DNA of 64,000 bases, from contig NZ_BAABFN010000007.1 in the NCBI RefSeq assembly GCF_039541075.1, positions 124,001-188,000 of the forward strand. The letters run 5' to 3'. Source of the stretch: Compostibacter hankyongensis. GTDB taxonomy: Bacteria > Bacteroidota > Bacteroidia > Chitinophagales > Chitinophagaceae. A program made the translations under genes and the position numbers. This document shows, piece by piece, positions 61,893 through 64,000 of this stretch; the stretch's first letter is position 1, and each line of letters starts with the position of its first letter. The notes under the pieces were generated by a model that saw nothing but the letters and a program-made list of their open reading frames with translations, was not told the DNA's origin and ran no database searches.

Positions 61893-62696
61893 TCAGATCA
61901 GACCGCTCCGACAGGCAAGGGCCACCAGCTCTGCGACGTTTTTGGTGCTTGTTTTTTTCAGCATGTTCTTGCGGTGATTGGCGATCGTATTTTCGCTGAT
62001 CTTGAGCTTGTCGGCGATCTGCTTGCTGCTGAGTCCTTCTGCCATGTATTGCAGTATCCGGGTTTCCTGCGGGGAGAGCCGCCTGTCTTCCTCATAAGGA
62101 TAGAAACAGTTCTCCGCAAGGGTATGCCGCACCGTGTATCCGTTATCTTCTTCCATTTTTTCGATGTTATGATAAACCAGCCGGTCTTTTTTGAACAGGC
62201 TGATATCGATAACCATGCCGAGACTGTAAAGGGGAAGCCCGGTTTCGGGAGAGGTGATATAACAGCCGCGTTGCAGCACCGGCAGATACCGGCCGGATTT
62301 ATGCTTTACCCGGAAGTTATAGGAAAAGATAAACTTGGAATGTTCCGCAAAGGATTGCGTTTTTAAAAAGCTGACATTGGCCGGAAAGATACATTCGTTG
62401 TAAATCCTGAAATCATCCCGGTGGAATATTTCCAGCAGCATGGGAATACCGCCTTCCAGAAAATCCCGCGGATCGTAAGAGGTGATCAGACGGGAACTTT
62501 CCGTCATGACCAGATACCGGGAGTGCATATAATCAATAACAAACAATACCGGCGGCACATGACTAAGCGTAGCGCCCAGCTCGCGGAAGCGGGTCAACAG
62601 CTGATGCATCTCCTGCTGGTCAATTGAGTCATTGACATAATACAGGTTCTGCAGATGTCCTTTGTACGTAAAATCGAGCGGACGGCTGATGCGCAT
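61893..62696 (-). CDS. LuxR-type regulator with N-terminal sensor domain
   Basis: 267 residues. The N-terminal about 190 residues look like a PAS-type sensor (VPPVLFVIDYMHSRYLVMTES, FHRDDFRIYNECIF, FRVKHKSGRYLPVLQRG, YSLGMVIDISLFKKD). The C-terminus is a NarL/LuxR helix-turn-helix: DRRLSPQETRILQYMAEGLSSKQIADKLKISENTIANHRKNML. No phospho-receiver domain is present. It could sense a small ligand and control the fucose cluster, the fasciclin gene, or itself. Divergent from the fasciclin gene. Confidence 0.9.
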   Translation of the reverse strand: MRISRPLDFTYKGHLQNLYYVNDSIDQQEMHQLLTRFRELGATLSHVPPVLFVIDYMHSRYLVMTESSRLITSYDPRDFLEGGIPMLLEIFHRDDFRIYNECIFPANVSFLKTQSFAEHSKFIFSYNFRVKHKSGRYLPVLQRGCYITSPETGLPLYSLGMVIDISLFKKDRLVYHNIEKMEEDNGYTVRHTLAENCFYPYEEDRRLSPQETRILQYMAEGLSSKQIADKLKISENTIANHRKNMLKKTSTKNVAELVALACRSGLI

Positions 62697-62727
62697 AAAA
62701 TTGTGTCTATACCCTGCTATTTTTCTC

Positions 62728-62759
62728 CAAATATAATTCTAATCATTATAAATATCAAA
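62728..62759 (-). promoter_or_regulatory. promoter of the LuxR-type gene
   Basis: On the minus strand TTTG (62759-62756), 20 nt and TATATTTG (62735-62728) match the consensus. The start codon lies 32 bases further at 62696. A palindrome ATGGATCCAT (62766-62775) sits just upstream of the -33. Confidence 0.8.
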
Positions 62760-62883
62760 GGATATATGGATCCATGATTTTTTATTTATGGTTCATTATT
62801 TTATTGATAAACAATTATCTATGAATAAAATTAATTTATGTGATATAATAAATTGTCTCTGATCTTAAACCGGCACTCCTGTG

Positions 62884-62905
62884 CAATAGCCATAAATGGC
62901 TATTG
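62884..62905. promoter_or_regulatory. perfect palindrome, likely operator
   Basis: Arms CAATAGCCAT and ATGGCTATTG are exact inverted repeats around AA. The right arm overlaps the -33 of the fasciclin-gene promoter. It lies before the expected transcription start, so DNA binding is more likely than an RNA hairpin. The neighbouring LuxR-type protein is a candidate binder. Confidence 0.65.
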
Positions 62906-62933
62906 CCGGGCATCGGGCGCGCTTTTACTTTCG
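62903..62933 (+). promoter_or_regulatory. promoter of the fasciclin-domain gene
   Basis: TTG at 62903-62905, 20 nt and TACTTTCG (62926-62933) match the consensus with one mismatch each. The start codon is at 63038, so the leader would be about 100 nt. Confidence 0.6.
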
Positions 62934-63037
62934 CAGGATAAAAAACCGTACTGCCCGGGCAGAAGCGGGCGCATAGCGCCGGTTTCCGTTCGAGACGGCA
63001 GCCAAGGTTAAACCATTTGTCAATCTAAAATTTAATC

Positions 63038-64000
63038 ATGAAACGAATCCATTTGCTGCTGCTTGCTTTTTGCCTGGCGGCAGCTTGTAAAAAAGATGAT
63101 GATAAGCCGGCCCCGGAGGATAAGCCAAAGCCGGGAGCGGAGCTGGTAAAAGCGGTGGGCGAAGAGGTGTCGGCCGTCGACAGCCTGAGCAGCTTTGCCG
63201 TTTACCTGGGCGACCTGGAGCTGAGCGATGCGGAGGCCGCCGCCGGCGTTACTGTTTTTGCGCCCGTAAACAGCGCTTTTGCCAATGCCAGCGCCCGTCT
63301 GGCTGATCCGCGGGGCGGACAGCTGCGGGAAAAGCTGCCGGATTCATCGGATCTGGAAGACTATGTCGTAAAAGGCATCGTCGGGGTAGATGCGCTGACC
63401 AACGGCAAGAAGCTGACCAGCCTGAGCGGGAATACGCTGACCGTTACGACGGAGGAGGGTGGAGATGTCCGCATCAACGGCGTGCTGCTCAGCGGGAAAT
63501 CCGTGGCCAGCGGAGAGAAATCGGTTGTGCATTCCCTGGCCGGCCTGCTGAAGAAAAATCCTTCCCTGACGGTTACCGTATGGGATGCTTCCCGGTGGAC
63601 CGCCGCCAAACCACGCGGTGAGGTATCGGCTGAGGCAACGGTATCGTTGTACCGTACCCGTGAGGATTATGCTTCCGGAAAGCCGCCGGCCTATACGGCC
63701 AAAACAGCCAGCAACGGGGAGGCGAAATTCAAGAACCTGGAAGCCGGTACGTATTATATCGTTGCGCAGCAGGAAGATAAAAGCAGCATCTTCCGGGAGT
63801 CCGGGTTATGGAGCGAAACCCCGGTAGAGGGTGTCTATCTGGGCTACGCTTCTGATACTTTGTTCCAGACCCAGGCGGAAATAGATAACGGGGTTTACCA
63901 GGCAGGCGCGGCGCAGGGTAATTTCCGGTACCTGGATGCCAACGGCGACGGCAGGATTGATATGAATGATTTCGTAGCCCTTCCCTACCAGTCGGTAGTG
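63038..64000 (+). CDS. fasciclin-domain lipoprotein, truncated by the window edge
   Basis: The frame from ATG 63038 is open to the window end, 321 codons. Signal with lipobox AAAC (lipid Cys at residue 17), then an acidic Lys/Asp/Pro linker, a fasciclin (FAS1) domain (about 30-170; TVFAPVNSAFANASARLAD and VNGVLLSGKSVASGEKSVVHSLAGLL), a Cna-B/SpaA-like beta-domain (about 180-250; ASNGEAKFKNLEAGTYYIVAQ), and a calcium-binding DANGDGRIDMNDF loop (about 298-310). FAS1 proteins are surface adhesins. It is regulated through the palindrome upstream. Confidence 0.85.
   Translation, partial: MKRIHLLLLAFCLAAACKKDDDKPAPEDKPKPGAELVKAVGEEVSAVDSLSSFAVYLGDLELSDAEAAAGVTVFAPVNSAFANASARLADPRGGQLREKLPDSSDLEDYVVKGIVGVDALTNGKKLTSLSGNTLTVTTEEGGDVRINGVLLSGKSVASGEKSVVHSLAGLLKKNPSLTVTVWDASRWTAAKPRGEVSAEATVSLYRTREDYASGKPPAYTAKTASNGEAKFKNLEAGTYYIVAQQEDKSSIFRESGLWSETPVEGVYLGYASDTLFQTQAEIDNGVYQAGAAQGNFRYLDANGDGRIDMNDFVALPYQSVV

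Noticed and set aside
1..64000. tRNA or rRNA genes, insertion sequences, integrases, attachment sites
   Set aside because: None was seen on reading both strands of the gaps. Their absence was judged by eye only, so short or degenerate elements could be missed.

Overview
The window is chromosomal DNA from a member of the Bacteroidota, most likely of the Chitinophagaceae or a close relative and fairly GC-rich for that phylum. The evidence is three SusC/SusD outer-membrane pairs, an ECF sigma / FecR / STN-SusC relay, Bacteroidota-type promoters (TTTG, 19-21 nt, TAnnTTTG), and A/T-rich rather than Shine-Dalgarno leaders before most genes. I cannot name the genus from sequence alone.

Layout. (1) 1-22141 is a housekeeping block: a large periplasmic TPR protein, DoxX, a thioesterase, a DUF4419 protein, an AT-rich antitoxin/PIN-toxin cassette, cinA, a 2-oxoacid dehydrogenase E2 with a crotonase, an EamA transporter, a polyprenol-P-mannose synthase-like glycosyltransferase, a DnaQ-like exonuclease, aroQ, two tandem lepB paralogues, cdd, an arginase-family enzyme, an acyl-CoA dehydrogenase, a YggS-type PLP protein, a cold-shock protein, dcd, a phosphopantetheinyl transferase and a small zinc-ribbon protein. 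(2) 22264-54779 is a large glycan-utilisation region: three paralogous GH71/99-like proteins with C-terminal CBM9-like modules, a sugar epimerase, a sorbosone-dehydrogenase/PKD/cytochrome c protein, a GH127 enzyme, SusCD pairs 1 and 2, a WbsX/GH99-like lipoprotein, an ECF sigma/anti-sigma pair, SusCD pair 3, a sulfatase and a GH5-like lipoprotein. (3) 54896-61879 is an L-fucose unit: a GH29 alpha-L-fucosidase, a small unknown lipoprotein, a mutarotase, two short-chain dehydrogenases, a lactonase, an FAH-family hydrolase and FucP. This fits the non-phosphorylative L-fucose route to pyruvate and lactate, but no L-fuconate dehydratase is present. (4) 61893-64000 holds a LuxR-type regulator and a divergent, truncated fasciclin-domain lipoprotein behind a palindromic operator.

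How it fits together: SusCD pairs import oligosaccharides, the sulfatase and glycoside hydrolases trim them, the fucosidase releases fucose, and the oxidative pathway consumes it. Sulfatase plus fucosidase plus fucose catabolism suggests a fucose-containing, perhaps sulfated, glycan; this is inference.

The least expected signals are non-coding. A 19-bp box with three CAG units at 5-bp spacing occurs before four transcription starts of the glycan region, at a fixed distance from a TAnTTTk element. Strictly 7-bp-periodic intergenic arrays lie between lepB1, lepB2 and cdd and again inside the fucose operon. A recurrent A/T-rich leader sits before five start codons. Palindromes overlap promoter elements of the toxin-antitoxin cassette and the fasciclin gene. 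The arginase gene may be transcribed as a leaderless mRNA.
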